Source of the DNA: Auricularia sp. M13
Taxonomy: Eukaryota > Basidiomycota > Agaricomycetes > Auriculariales > Auriculariaceae
Reading direction: 5' to 3'
NCBI GenBank assembly: GCA_037042915.1
Contig: CM073193.1
Span: forward strand, 5,456,001 to 5,520,000
Length of the DNA stretch: 64,000 nt
Within the stretch, counting starts at the first letter, position 1. Every line of letters starts with the position of its first letter. Under the pieces are notes generated by a model. It did not search any database. It saw nothing but the letters and a program-made list of their open reading frames with translations, and was not told the DNA's origin. Made by a program: the position numbers and the translations under genes. Positions 10,664 to 22,399 of this stretch are shown in pieces.

Positions 10664-10923
10664 GTTGGTTACTTGCACTTCAGTCTGGATGGTAATTCAC
10701 GGAAGGAGCTATAACTCTGAGCATCGCACCTGTTGCATTTGTGAGACCGATTGGGCTAAATACGATCTACATCACGGTTTCTGAATGTCCAGGATAGATT
10801 CAAGTAATACTCAATAGGATGCCACGCAGTCCGTGCATCCAGTGCCGGCACAACATGTTTCCATTCCCAGAGTGCCCACATTCAAAGATGTGTTTCAATA
10901 TGGCCAGCCACATGCCCATGTCC

Positions 10924-12050
10924 TCAAGGCGTTCCTTCGGGCAGTCGGCGCGCGACATACACCGCATTACGAGGTACCATTCTGATTTTGTACATCCTGT
11001 GCATATCCGGGTGTGTGCCATGCGTTGCTTGAGCCCAAAATCGATAATCTAAGGCACGGCATATGACACGTTCGCAATGACCGAGCTCCTGTAGGTTCAG
11101 ACCGGTCATCTTCGCCCACGCCTTGTTGGAATAGCTGCGATCGTACAGGAATTTATGCGCGATGACGATAGACACGACAAAGGTCCGTCGCGGGCAGAGA
11201 ATCGGCGATGGTACGAAAGTGAGAGCATCCTGGCGCTCTGAAGGTGTATCAGAGTCTGGCGTAGGAACTTATAATTAAGCGCATCATTTACCACGGTCGG
11301 AGACGGAGAACGTTAATCTCTTTACCATGAGCTCTTTTTCTTCTCCCACAAGCTCAGGAAGCAGGGTAGCAATCGTCCGCAGATAAGAGATAGCGGTATA
11401 GAGCGTTAAGTAGTTGCAGGAGCTGCGCCGCAGGACTTCGTGAACGAAATGGTCCAGGGAATGCTCGGTGGGTGCCTGATACGGGTACCAAGAGTATCCA
11501 TATGATGGTGTGGGCATAATGAAGGCGAGAGCTTCAACAATCCGCCATTCATTACTCAGAAAAAGCACGGCATGATCTGGAACCATTGTATCAGATAAGA
11601 TAGACGACACGACGGCGGGTCTATTTTGCAACATACCGAGAAGGTCCTGTGCACTCTCCTCTGCGCCTATCACACTTTGGCGAGCAGAAGGGCATGCGGG
11701 GTCAGCTACAGCTTGATTATGAGCATGCGTTGCTATAGGGTCATCGCCTTGTTCTTTGTCAACATGGACGGAGCTCCGTGACAGTATTGGAACATCATGT
11801 TCCCGAAATCCACTGCGTATCAGTGGTGGTCGAGCCGAAACAGCCAACACCTCATTTTGCGCCCGCCGAGATGTCCGAATCTGACATGGATTTTGATCAG
11901 TCGAAACCGGCGATTATGATAGGAGATTATCTTACCCCGGGAAGAGCGCCATTCTCGCGCGCCTGTTTTGGGTAGAACTGTGGCTGCCCCGTGTGTTACG
12001 ATTGGCATGTACGTGCAAGACGAAATCAAACTGACTGTATCCATCGGTGT
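10924..12050 (-). CDS. PHO80/Pcl-type cyclin
   Basis: The cyclin core is clear. One exon (within 11850-11284) contains FVHEVLRRSSCNYLTLYTAI and SYLRTIATLLPEL. The next (11255-10924) contains PILCPRRTFVVSIVIAHKFL, then YSNKAWAKMTGLNLQELGHC and ERVICRALDYRFW, which is the second half of a PHO80-like cyclin box as found in fungal Pcl5-like cyclins. These bind the Pho85-type kinase, often in nutrient sensing or morphogenesis (family knowledge). The frame joins across a short intron ending at GCCAG 11256; the best in-phase donor gives only about 36 bp, so the exact donor is uncertain. Upstream, an exon ending at an acceptor near 11880-11890 carries the N-terminus; the start codon near 12 kb is unresolved. 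It looks functional. Confidence 0.7.
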
Positions 12051-12159
12051 GCTCGAGCAGCGAAAAGATGGGTGCAACAGTCGATGATAAGGGTTGCTCA
12101 ATGTCACCTATTCTTAATTATAGGAAAATTTTCGAGTGCATCGCCTCTCGGTTACGCGT

Positions 12160-12545
12160 GTCAGTGATTATCATGCGGTTCCGGAAATGCAGTGATCACA
12201 ATGCAGAGATTGGCAACTAGCAGAGCTAGGGTATCGATTGTCATCCTGAACAGCCGAAGGTCGCGGCCGTGCAACATCGACATAGCTCCATGGATTTGGG
12301 GCGTGCTGGCAAGCCGAGAGTAAGATTCTGCGCAGATGGGCAAATCGGAAGCATGGCGCGCGCATCCTGGAATGCGCGCCGGGAGCGGGAGAAGGCCAGC
12401 GCGCTGGGCGCTCGCAAGACCGGAAAGCACAGCCAGACGTCAGCGAGATGTGGCGCGGGATTGGCAAAGACCGGCATTGACCGAGAGGCGGTTCACCTTC
12501 GACCGTGGCTGTTATATCCTAATAAGTATAAGAAGGCGGCGCGGT
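12160..12545 (-). other. partial duplicate of an F-box gene 5' region
   Basis: About 95 bp at 12418-12512 (GTCAGCGAGATGTGGCGCGG, GATTGGCAAAGACCGGCATT and flanks) is repeated at 60817-60914. There it lies just upstream of the F-box gene that reads leftward from 60.7 kb. Here no F-box follows; downstream on the minus strand is only a short frame ending in a hydrophobic segment (TLALLVANLCIVITAF, stop near 12161). Best read as a captured promoter/5' fragment, possibly now driving a tiny membrane peptide. Confidence 0.45.
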
Positions 12546-13152
12546 GCCTGGCTGGACGCTAAAACACCGCTGTTGGATCTCCTCGGTCAAATGCCTTAAA
12601 CTGCGAGACAGCGCACAGTAAAGGTAAGTACGCCCGCGTCACTGTATGAGTATCGCATGCCTGATCATAATCTTTGCCCACGCGTCTGAAGAGGGGTCCC
12701 AGATGCAGTTTGAGTCTGCCAGTCTTGGTCAGCCAGCCTCTGCCGACGGTCCTGTCGCCGGATTTGGTACGTCACGTGACATCACCTTGCTTGAAAGGTC
12801 ACTCCCTCCAGAACACTGAGTTCTTAGATTTGACCTTCCGCCGGCCGGCCGGTCACCGTCCGCCAGCGTACGCGCCCATCTGCTGGGCCAGGCGACTTGC
12901 TCTTGACGGTCATTGCCGTCTCGTCGCCCAACAGCACTGAGGTCTTTCCACCGGCGCTTACAGTCCAGAATCATCAAAGCCAACGACCGGCCTTCAACGT
13001 TGTCAGCAGCAAGCCCTGGGCCTGTCCATGACAGCGGCATTTCGTCAAATGTAAACTCATATTCTTTCATGTACAGCAATGTAAAATATCTATGCATTCC
13101 TAGATTCTCAAGGGGCTAACGCGCGTGCTCACGTCGAAGTCGAAGCTGTGGT

Positions 13153-13842
13153 ATGACGCAAACCGTGCATTATTCAACGCGCACATGCAGCCAATTCTCC
13201 ACGCCCATGTATGGCTGTATTCATGCCCGAAACATCTCTCTGATCTGCATCCAGCGCAGTGGCAACGATGGCGATCGCGACCTCGCCTCCGACGTCGCCG
13301 CCTCGCCCGTAACCCACTCAGCCCACCCGCAGGGACTCGATGCGCGAGCGCTGTCTGCGGAGAGTACTGCAGGGCCAGCAGTGATTTTGTCGCAGGAAGA
13401 TTCACCTCTGCGACAACTGTCCGACGCGGTAAGCGTTCATGTCAGGGTCCTCTCGTGTCTCAGCCTTTGACTGCTTCCAGCCGTTCGCGAATCCGGGGGC
13501 TCTACCGGCCGTCACTGCGCAGCCCGCGGTCGGTCGTGAAGCGGGATATGTGTCGGACCGTCCCAACGTGCCCCGGCCAGTAAGCACGCGTCTTTTCACA
13601 CTGCATCCTTCCGACGCATCTCGTAGAGCATTGCCCCGTCGGGCGCTGGTACCCAGCAGGAGCTCACCCTCACTCTCGCTACCTCGGTCTCAGAGTCGCC
13701 CACCGATGCACTGCAGTTAAATGGTTCTCCAGACTTGACCCAGCGACTGACCGTGGGAAACGGGTCGGGGAGAATTGTGATGAACATATTCCTCGCGCCT
13801 CTCACTGTACGCGACATTCACGTCGGTCCAGGTTCATGTTGA
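13153..13842 (+). CDS. IVN-motif small protein 2 (three exons)
   Basis: Exons 13153-13428, 13481-13579 and 13660-13842 are all phase 0, joined by introns with GTAAGC donors and CTTCCAG and CCAGCAG acceptors (52 and 80 bp). The product is about 185 residues if the first ATG is used; an ATG near 13206 is an alternative start. The body is Ser/Ala/Pro/Asp-rich with no known domain. The last residues, GRIVMNIFLAPLTVRDIHV, align with the C-termini of the genes at 4.8, 14.8 and 21.1 kb. It lies tandem with the next member, about 970 bp upstream of it. The motif and clean phase across both introns support a real gene. Confidence 0.55.
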
Positions 13843-14814
13843 CAGTGACTGTACTGTGCTCTAACTTGTAGCTTTCTGGACTCCACGGACAACTGCCGTT
13901 GATAATGTATCCCAGACTGATCCATCTCATGACTCTGAAATACACTGCCATGTCTGAACGCGACGTCGGAACAATACAACCGGATCACTCTTGAGATGCT
14001 TGCGAAATAGTTTCAGCCCAACAAAGGATTTTGCCCTTTCCCGCTCTAGCACAATCTCCCTTGAAAACTCGCATGAAGCCGCACAACGGCGCGCGGAGGG
14101 CTCGGCATTATAGGTAGAGCAGGTGGATCCAGAGCTATTCTGCACGGATTATGTGTCTCTCAGAACCTGAAATTATACAGTTCAGACCAGGAACACTTCA
14201 TAATTACATCAGGCAGTCAAATTGTCCTGTTCTCGGGTCAGCGCTCAGCGCTCAACGCGCATGATCACGGCTGGTGGATAATGATTTTCTGCACGGTGAT
14301 CTGCGCGAAATTTGCAATGACCACGCCACTAGAGCCGATTTCCACCTTGTACGGACGTGAGCGCAAAGCAAGGAGACTTGATGAGTTGAGTAAGTTGCTG
14401 CTTACGGGCCGATCTCCCGAGTCGTTGGCTTTCTTGCGGGCTGGGATGCAGCCCGATTTCCCAGTGTCAGGCCGCAAGTGATGCGCTTGCACGCTTGACT
14501 CGCCATGGGAACTGGGAACGTCGTGCCATTCAGTCTCTGAGATGCAGGAATTATCGTCGTCTCCGATTTGTGGCCTCGCTTCGGGCCGCACGCGAACACC
14601 GTCGTCGGTGAGGTAGGACATCGTAATGATAATTGCTTGTATCCAGGGATGCCAGCTATAAAGTATCTCGAAACGCTGTTCCGGACACTTTTCCCGGTGC
14701 ACAGGCAAAGGCTGTGTGGTCGACGATCCATAGCCTTCTGGCTGAACGGCCAGCTTATGATCCTCTCGCTTATATAAGAGCGGCCCCAGGTTTGCAGAGC
14801 TTCCCACCTCAGCA

Positions 14815-15355
14815 ATGGGTTATTACAAGCGCCGTGCTTCCCGGTCTCCGGAGTATCGAGGCTCTGCGAAAAAGGTACTCGTACAACGGCGCGATCGACT
14901 ACGAGACGATGCTCAACGCGGGGGAACAGACACGTTTGAGCAAATCCCCCTCTCCCACAGGCTCAGCCCCTCCGCAAGCCAAGGCACTTGTTACGCCAAC
15001 GGCCTCGCCTGATGGTTCCCAGCCGGATGATCATGAAGAAACAGGGGGCGTTGCATCCACCACTGCCAACCCCGCCATAGTCCCGCCGCGACCCCAGTGG
15101 AATAAGACTCGGGTCGAGGACAGTTGTCTGATCTGCGGCGTGACCTGTGATGGCGATCATTCCGAAGCCACCCGAGAAAGGCGCGACTCTCCAAAGACGA
15201 GCTCTATTGCGACTGGCCCGCCATCTCTGGTATTGCGGAAGGCCGAGTCAAACGACGACGCGCAGTGCGCACGAATCAGCATCGTCAATAACTTCATAGG
15301 CCCCGTCCAGCGAGTTATCGTGAATCATTTTCCGTCACAGAGGCACGCAGAATAG
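14815..15355 (+). CDS. IVN-motif small protein 3 (two exons)
   Basis: A TATA box (TTATATAAG, 14770-14778) stands about 40 bp before the ATG at 14815. Exon 1 (14815-14874) encodes MGYYKRRASRSPEYRGSAKK. A 55-bp intron (14875-14929; CTCAAC branch) joins in phase to exon 2 (14930-15355). The 161-residue product has a Ser/Pro/Thr-rich middle, a short CLICGVTCDGDH segment, and ends SIVNNFIGPVQRVIVNHF plus a short tail, matching the other IVN-type C-termini. An alternative unspliced ATG at 14633 in the exon-2 frame would place the start upstream of the TATA box and is less likely. Confidence 0.6.
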
Positions 15356-15587
15356 CGGAGCGCAGAGTTACGAAGGACGGCGGAAAGGACAGTGGAGTTG
15401 CCATGGACATGTTGCACGATAACGTAGTTTGAGCTAGACCGCTACTCTGAATAGCATTGTGCTACAGGCTCCCCCCACGTGTTGATTGCATCGCTGCCAG
15501 AACGAGGACGGGGCGGACAGCGATGAAGAGAGTAGGCGCGCGATTGAACCAAAATCAGAGTAGCACACTGTTTCAAAGTCTGGGAGT

Positions 15588-15955
15588 CGCGATGGCGTAC
15601 CGGGAGGAAGAGATGGCCGTTCGCATCGCCCGTGGCCGGTTGTAGAGCGGGTAAGACACCGCGTTTACGGTAAGCTGGGAATATGAACAGAGATGCACAG
15701 TTTTAGCACGTCGGGCGGACGCGATTGAGCATTATCGCAGAGGCTGCTGACCCAATAAGATTGGCAGCTGTCTGCCCAGACGAAGGTGATGCAGAGGAGT
15801 GAACCCATCCGAAGATGCGAGTTGCGTATTACGAGCCAGGAACGACGACCGGAGGACGCGAAAGTCTCTCGCGGCGCGCCTTGATGCGTGTTCCGCGGCC
15901 GACGAGAATAGCAAAATTGTAGCGGCAGGCTTGGGCAAAACGAAACGCTCAGAAA
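15588..15955 (-). repeat. R3 repeat, copy b
   Basis: Inverted copy of the 9660-10030 repeat, ending about 45 bp before the large inverted duplication begins. The two copies have clearly diverged, unlike the adjacent duplication, so they are of different ages. Confidence 0.7.
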
Positions 15956-16002
15956 AATGAAGTTACGAGAGCTTTCGCCCCATCGACCTCCTCGGACGCC
16001 GG

Positions 16003-16300
16003 TCAAACTTCTCAGCCGCGCTGGGCTAGTCGAAGAGGAAGCCTCTCGAGCATACCTCAATTTCCGTTGCCCGTTTCCCTCAGCGACTGGGACGTGACCA
16101 CGACTTTACGGCGTATCGAGGGTCCGTCGATTACCAGCACTGGGGTGTTACGACGTGCAAATACATTCCCGCCGCGGAGCGCGGCCCCAGCGTCACGATG
16201 CGGCAGTTGTAACCCGTCGCTCAGTACGAGCTCAGGTTGGGACGGGCCGGTCACACCAAGTACCGATAACGTCCTGGGAACCCTCGAGCTTTACCCGTAG
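16003..16300 (+). pseudogene. duplicated 3' fragment of the Dbl-homology gene
   Basis: This is the copy of the last coding part of the gene at 55605-57237, from within its last exon to the TAG at 16298-16300. It keeps TLRRIEGPSITSTGVLRRAN. Upstream sequence is unrelated, so there is no start, no DH domain and no promoter of the parent gene. Not expected to encode a product. Confidence 0.75.
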
Positions 16301-17289
16301 TTGCGGCGGACAAATTGCATTTCCCGTAGCGTCTGTCCATTGCACGTTTCCTTGAATAGCAGTGCCTTCAATAGTTTTCGATCACCCTGTGCTACACGAA
16401 ACCTCTTCCCTGTCTTTAGCAAAATAGTAATTGTACCTTCCGTATTCCGGCCAAATCAACAGTGACCAGATGTCGGGGAGTCACATTTGATGAGAGTTAT
16501 CCTCCTGTTCGTTGGATTGGAAGCACCGTGGGCGATTAGCGCTTCCGCGCGTGCACGTTTCGCGTCAGGCGGATCCATGAAGAGAGCGGTACTCTTGAAG
16601 AGAGTCGCGAGGCGAGGCTCGCCCTCACGACAAGCATCGCGCGATAGCAAACAGTCATGTGGCACGGCCGAGGTCGAGCGAGGCGGACTTGGCGCGTGAT
16701 AAGGACGCTGCGCGCGAGGGCCGTTGGCGTGGAGTCCGTCTCACGGCGCGCTTGTCTGGGAATCCCCATATATCTCCGCTAGCGTTCAGCAATGTGCTGA
16801 GCCGACGGTCAGCTGGTGCGCGCCGTCCGCCAGTTGAAGCTGGCATCGCCGCGGTAGCTGATAAGGACGACTTGGGCAGAAGCTCGCGCGAATGTTCTTC
16901 AACACCGCATTCATCCAGCTCACAATCATCACACAATCGGGTATCGAGCCTTCCACGGAGATTGGGATATATGTGGACCTGCAAGGAAAAGGTCTGGGAG
17001 GCAAGAAGGCATTTTTTGGCGTGCAATGGCACTGATATTCAAGCTTCAAGACAGGTCGTCTAGCGGAAGCACGATGCACGGCTTGGAATTGTATTCTTTA
17101 TAGCAGCTGGAGCAAGACATCCACACTTGAATGTCTTCCAAAGACCTGTTCTGCGAATTCTGAACTGACACCGACCGCTATCATGCCCGGTAGTCTTTCA
17201 GCGCATGCGACGAGCCACAACCTCACACGCAAGGCAGTCTGGACTACTCTGAGGGAAATTATAGACACGGTCATTCAGCCCGGTGTGTA

Positions 17290-17720
17290 GCGCCACGGCC
17301 GGACGTTCGAGCGGCCAGCGCTGGCTCAAGCAAGCGGCGAGCGCCAGCGTCACTCGTAGGGCTACTTGGTAGCGGATATCCGGTATTTTCTGGGTTTCAG
17401 GTGCATGGATAGCAGTATACCCCAGTGCGCGCGGCGCCCAGGATGGAATGGAAAGGTAGGTAGGTAAAGGAGAAAATCGGAGGACAAGACACGGTTCGGC
17501 TTGCTCCGAACTCCGACGGTATCCTTCTTGCCCGCACCGGAACGTCAGCTTGCTCGCACTGCTGTTCATCGCGCAGGAGATCTTATCAAAAGGCTGAACC
17601 ATCAGGGCTGGGGAGTGGCGCGGGTGGATGACTCATGCGACCAAGTCGCCCTTCATGCACAGCGTGCAAGCCTGCATTCGTGGGCGTTGCGTGATCGTGA
17701 GCTCTTACGTGAGTAAACCG
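17290..17720 (+). repeat. R1 repeat, copy b (inside the inverted duplication)
   Basis: Contains the R1 blocks GTCACTCGTAGGGCTACTTGG, CTCCGAACTCCGACGG and GCGACCAAGTCGCCC in the standard order. The identical copy in the other arm is at about 54210-54620. Confidence 0.7.
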
Positions 17721-18540
17721 CATCCAATGGGTTCGAAAGACGCGGTAGAGGCGGAGGGTCAATTGCGCGTCCTGTATTCAGGCTCAAACTGGCCCGTAGC
17801 GGCGGCTGCTATAATAATATCGACCACATTCTGCAACCGCCAAGGCGCGCGCGCCCGCGGGGATTTTGACCGCCAGGCGCAGCCGATGACCTCTCCGTCT
17901 CCTTAGCCATGCGGCCTGCTAGATCAAACTGACTAAATCTTCTATGTGCGCTCACATTGGCACTGTACAAGTCCCATCCCCCGTTTTGGCACCGTATTGT
18001 GCGAACACAGTATAGGCTCCATGTCACCCCGAGTCGTGTGTTCTTGAAACCATTTCTTCTATGCTTTTTTTTTCTTTTCCTCGTCTCAATGGCCTCCATT
18101 TGCGTGTTACGCCTTGCGAACTCTGCCCTCGATTCTCCGGCGAGCAATATCATCAACTTTGAAAGTATATATGTTACGGCCTGGTGCTCCTACCACTAAG
18201 CTTATCGAGATATCCTGCTGTTCGCCATTCAACTGCGCCAAAGTGTCTGCGACCATTGTGCATAGCTAAAGCGAAGCCGGCGCGTGCGGCGCGCGCCAAG
18301 CAAGGGGACATTTAACCATATGTAAATGCTGAAACACGGGCTGACATCTCGGACGGGTATTTTCATGTTCCAAGATGTGATGGGAAACAATTCCTTTTTG
18401 CACCGGGTCCGATATTGAGACAACGAGGAAACAAAACCGTGTTGAGATAAGCGGGAGGGAAAACGTGTTCAAAGTTGATAGAAAAGATGGCTACATCGGC
18501 TAACTCGGTGGGAGGGACATCGCGATTACAGCAGCTCCAG

Positions 18541-19679
18541 CTAGGCGCGGCTCGTACGTTTTTGAATTTCGAGGCAAGCCTGTGTGCGCATCTGATGCGC
18601 GCGCAACCCGAGCCTGAGAACCTTCCTGATCGAGGACTTCAGAATCTCAGTGCGTCGCGAAGAAAAGCTCGAACGGACCTCTTGCAGATAGGACATGCGA
18701 CCTGTCTTTCCTGAATGGGGATATGAGATAGCATATGACTTCGCACGTGGCCTGCAAGAGTGAAGCGGCTGGTGCACCCTGGATATCCGCACGCGAGCCA
18801 TTCCCCGTCCAAAATGGGCTTCGCCGGGTTCGCGATAGGCGTAGGACTGCGCGGGTATGCCAAACCCTCTTCGTTGCGAGCGGCCGGGATGGGGTGCGCG
18901 TCGGGGTCGAACGTCGCTGGACTGCTAGATGACTGCGTAACTAGAGGAGGTTCGAAAGTAGGGAGGGACGCCTATTTGTATCAAGCGTCAAGAAGGGTTG
19001 CGGACGGCGAGGGGAATTGATGCTCACCATGACAGAGAGCTCGGGCGGTGTAAAGAGCCCGGGGCCAGGCATTTTGGCCGGAAGTACCGTGTTCGTCGGA
19101 GGCGGCGGAGAGCTCGGCTGGGTGGTTGGCTAGGGAGCAAATTAAAGCAGTCATGACCGGGAAGTTAAAGAAGACGGAAAACTGGCCACCCACCACATCG
19201 ACGACCGAAGGCGGCGTGGAGACGCGGGCCTGGGGCGCTGTCAGGGGTACATCCTGGGAGATTTCCGCGCCGAGTTGGATGTGGGAGGCCGAGTGCACGT
19301 TGTACGACTCGGTACCAGGCTCCGAGGGATGCGCAAGGGTAGCGACGGATACATCGCGGTCGACATGTGGCGGCTCCGCGGTCGGCTGCAGCAATAGATG
19401 TGATCAGAACGCGGGAGAGACTCTAGCGGGTGAAAGCACCTGGGAGGCGACGACGGCATGGAGGTCCTTGCGAAACACGCGTCAGTGGCAGCAAAGACCC
19501 ATCGGCGAACAGACTCACCGCAGACGCGTGCGCAGCGAGATTATCATAGGCCTTGGTTGGACGCTGCGCTCGTGGACCAGTAGCGACGGCCTGTACAGCG
19601 GTCAGCAGTTGCACGCGCTGCCAGAAAGTTTAGGCCGGCAGCAGACCTTGTTCGTGCGTTGACTCGAGATCTTGCCCAT
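18541..19679 (-). CDS. C2H2 zinc-finger protein ZF-a (seven exons)
   Basis: The start is ATG 19679 (MGKISSQRTNK, exon 1) and the stop TAG 18543-18541. Reading by consensus and phase gives seven exons and about 267 residues. Its parts are a Pro/Thr/Ser-rich N-terminal two thirds, then one canonical finger WLACGYPGCTSRFTLAGHVR...H (C-x4-C-x12-H-x3-H), then a second Cys pair CPIC. That pair is followed, across an intron of about 57 bp, by H and C in a C-x2-C-x11-H-x6-C arrangement. The paralogue ZF-b has the same plan, which supports the exon joins. It is likely a nuclear DNA-binding protein; targets are unknown. One intron ends in AAG rather than CAG. It is shorter than ZF-b because it lacks an acidic insert after exon 1. 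Confidence 0.6.
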
Positions 19680-19885
19680 CGTAGTGTGCCGCGGTGGGTT
19701 GTATGCAGCAGCAAGAGAAGCGCAGAGCAGCGTCGTTATAAGTTGGCCCCATCTTGGATTATGGGATAATCCAAGTCCCCGTGCGCTTGGCCAAGCGGGC
19801 GCCTCCGAGTCGGTCCACGCCGGCACTAACAGGATCGGCGAATGTTCGCCAACCCCTGCATGGCTGCTGCGGATAGTGATCAGAC
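19680..19885 (-). promoter_or_regulatory. C2H2-type 5' module, copy at ZF-a
   Basis: Holds the palindrome GGCGAATGTTCGCC at 19837-19850, 158 bp before the ATG, followed by CCAACCCCTGCA on the + strand. It also has the conserved core around a CTTATAAC box (19734-19741 region) that leads into the ATG. Both are shared with the 5.7-, 35.2- and 57.5-kb modules. Confidence 0.6.
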
Positions 19886-20220
19886 TGCATTGTGTACGCT
19901 TCTGTCCAGGCTGTTCGCCACGCCGCCGCGCCGCGCGCGCCTAGTAGATCCCGCGTACTCGACTTCCGCTCATTCTGGATGCGAGGATCACAGTTGGTTG
20001 CTCGGGACTCCGATATACATCTGGGACAGGAACTACTCGAAATAACGTTGGGATGCAATTCGGAAAGGAACGGTAACACTCGGGATGAACTGCTCCTAAA
20101 AGGAACAAATCGGGAACAAGATGACACTATGACAATGGAAAGGGTTATGATCAGGCCGGCTCGACAGCTTTGAGCGTGGTCAGGTTTTCATCGACGATCT
20201 CATAATCATGTACTGCGCAC

Positions 20221-20871
20221 CTAATTCCCATGCCCCCTCACCGACAGCTTAGCCTCCATCTCAGCTACCTTGATGGCGCATCCCCGTGCATGCGCCGTTG
20301 CGGCCAGATCATAGATTTGGCCGTAGTGCTGGCACACGAACCAGACATCGCCGACGACGTTGGTCATCGCTTTGCTGAGCTTCTCTCCGTCCGGCACTTG
20401 AGGGTACAGCGTCTTTATGATGTGCATATTCTCCTCCACAATCTCCATGAACTCGGCCTTGAAAGCCGTGTAACCGCTTCTGGCATTCGGCCTTGGCACA
20501 TCATACTGAGTGCGGCCCTTCCAGGTGTTAAGAAAGGCAGGTATCTCCGAGTCCTTGAGGCGGGAGAGTGTCTTGAAGGCAAGTAAGGTGCACAGCTCGG
20601 CACGCAAGTCCTTGTAGTTAATCGCGGGCGCAGACATTTGGCCGGCTGCAGTGACTGAGTGAGTCTCGTGACATCCATGATCGATATGAACCTACTCACG
20701 CGATGGAGAAAATTTTCAAAGATGAGATGAACGACCTTTCCGAAAGACAAAGATCGTCTGCAGTCGTCGTACTGGGCGGCGATGGGCAGGAACAAAGGAG
20801 CAATCCGTTGCACTGCCTTTACGGATTCTATTTGATCGGATGCAAAGTACAACTCCCGCCTAAAGGTCGCC
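20221..20871 (-). CDS. unknown helical protein, at least two exons
   Basis: Exon B (20645-20221) encodes 138 residues from MSAPAINYKDLRAELCTLLA to a TGA. A 50-bp intron (20646-20695; GTAGGT donor, CTGCAG acceptor) joins it in phase to exon A (20871-20696), which contains YFASDQIESVKAVQRIAPLF and SFGKVVHLIFENFLH. A plausible acceptor (TTATCAG, 20872-20880) precedes exon A, so the true 5' end lies further upstream and is not resolved. The protein is predicted largely helical with no recognised domain. An alternative is that translation starts at MSAPAIN and the upstream part is untranslated. Confidence 0.5.
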
Positions 20872-21109
20872 CTGATAATTATGAACATAGAGTGGGAATC
20901 TTGTACTTTCAGCGGGAAATACGACTGGTATCTCTCTACAATATTTTTAATAATTGTACGTCAAGTCTACCTGCGAGAGAAAGTTCGATGCAGATTCTTC
21001 ACATGGCAATGTGCAAGAGTATATTCACAACAATTCCGAAGCGATGTCCGTTTCAAGCATATAGTTCATGATTCGATCGTCCATCATCAGAGTCTGACGG
21101 GTTGAGAGG

Positions 21110-21680
21110 CTACGCTTGAGAGCCTTGGTTGATGGTGATGTTGCGTATAGTCACTCCGCCAAATACTGCATTCACGATGTTACCGCGAAGGTGCGGACGT
21201 GGGTCCTGCAGGCAGTTAATTACGGGCATTGACGACACAGCATCGTGAAACCTTACACTCTCCTCCCTCCGCGTCGTGGACAATGGCGTGTGTTCAGTCC
21301 TTGCAGCACCATCGCTCGGCTGATGAGTCAGAATGGGCCTCGGCTCCGTCCTTGAGGCATATTCGGGCGTGCGTTCAGTTGGAATGAACCTCTGCCCCTC
21401 CCTTGCGGCAAAATCACGCATACGCGGTGGTCGACTTGAGTTGTACTCGGTCCTTGTGGCACCCTCGCTCGTCCGAGTTGTTGGAATTGTTCTACCATGG
21501 CTATGCGCAGAATCACGCCCCTAGGGAGGGATTGAGATTGGGAGAACGGATGCGATATGGATAAACTGCTTCTACCTCGTAAGAGAGAGGATCCGGGATG
21601 TCACCTTCATCGCTAAAGACGTCGCTGTCGCGTGGAGAGAGTGGATGTGCAGCAACCGCTAGGCCATTGCGTTCTGCCAT
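21110..21680 (-). CDS. IVN-motif small protein 4 (two exons)
   Basis: A TATA box (ATATAAG, about 21723-21729) precedes the ATG at 21680 by about 45 bp. Exon 1 is 21680-21576 (35 codons, phase 0). The intron is 21521-21575 (55 bp, ending CCCTAG). Exon 2 is 21520-21110. The product is 171 residues: an acidic N-terminus, then imperfect repeats rich in Arg/Thr/Glu (variants of GATRTEYNSS, ERTPEYASRTEP and GAARTEHTPL). The C-terminus is NIVNAVFGGVTIRNITINQ, four residues from the stop. That end matches the genes at 4.8, 13.2 and 14.8 kb. No known domain. Confidence 0.6.
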
Positions 21681-22399
21681 GACTCCTTGAAGTAGGCGAT
21701 GGCAAGACTGCAATGTGGGGTACTTATATGGAATCCCCGGGAAAGCAGCGTAGCGGTGTTGATGCGAGGCGATGGATTGACAATCCTTGGCTGAGGTGGC
21801 GGTGATTGACAAAGGCATCGCCCTTGCGTCGCCGACCCTGCTGAGGATGTCGTAATTACATTAATCCAGTGCATTTGAATCGCGCTGGGTCGCGGTGGTG
21901 CATGTGAGGAAATGCGTACCCCGTCACGACGAATATTATTGGAGTTTGTAGCAAATGGGAGCTGACGCAGCTGAGTCAGTATAGTTGAAGCTCTCTATGC
22001 TCGTGCAGCAGACCTCCTCACCATCACAAAGGTCAAGTTTATGAAAGCCCATACTATTTACTCATGCCAGCCCGCTCGCCGGGTTTACGAAGTGTTCGAG
22101 AACACTCCCTTGTTACGTCGACGACACCCTCACGCTCTATTCTGAAACGCGCTAAATGTTTGCTAAAAGATGCATATACATCTAGCACAGGATAGCCATG
22201 TCTCACACTGACTCGCGCGGTGAGCTACCGTGTGGCGAAACGGGTCAATTTGATGTCAGTTCGAACGGCATATCACAAAACGCTGACAACTTCGTGCGGT
22301 ATGCGCCCCAGGATTTGGAAAGGCATGCAGGATCTTGAGAGCTGCTGCAAAATGCTGACGTTTGTCCCGGTTCAGAGCGCATGAGGCCAGCGAGCGCAT

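Larger units (their letters stand above)
16003..18025 (+). repeat. 2.02-kb inverted duplication, left arm
   Basis: The whole stretch is present in opposite orientation at 53878-55902. Where compared directly the arms differ by two homopolymer lengths (C4 versus C5 near 16764; T6 versus T7 near 17010) and one base at the far edge. All other open frames translate identically in both arms. Identity stops abruptly at both ends. The first 298 bases are a copy of the 3' end of the Dbl-homology gene, cut off from its upstream exons, so this arm looks like the derived copy. It also carries an R1 segment (about 17290-17720). Confidence 0.9.
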
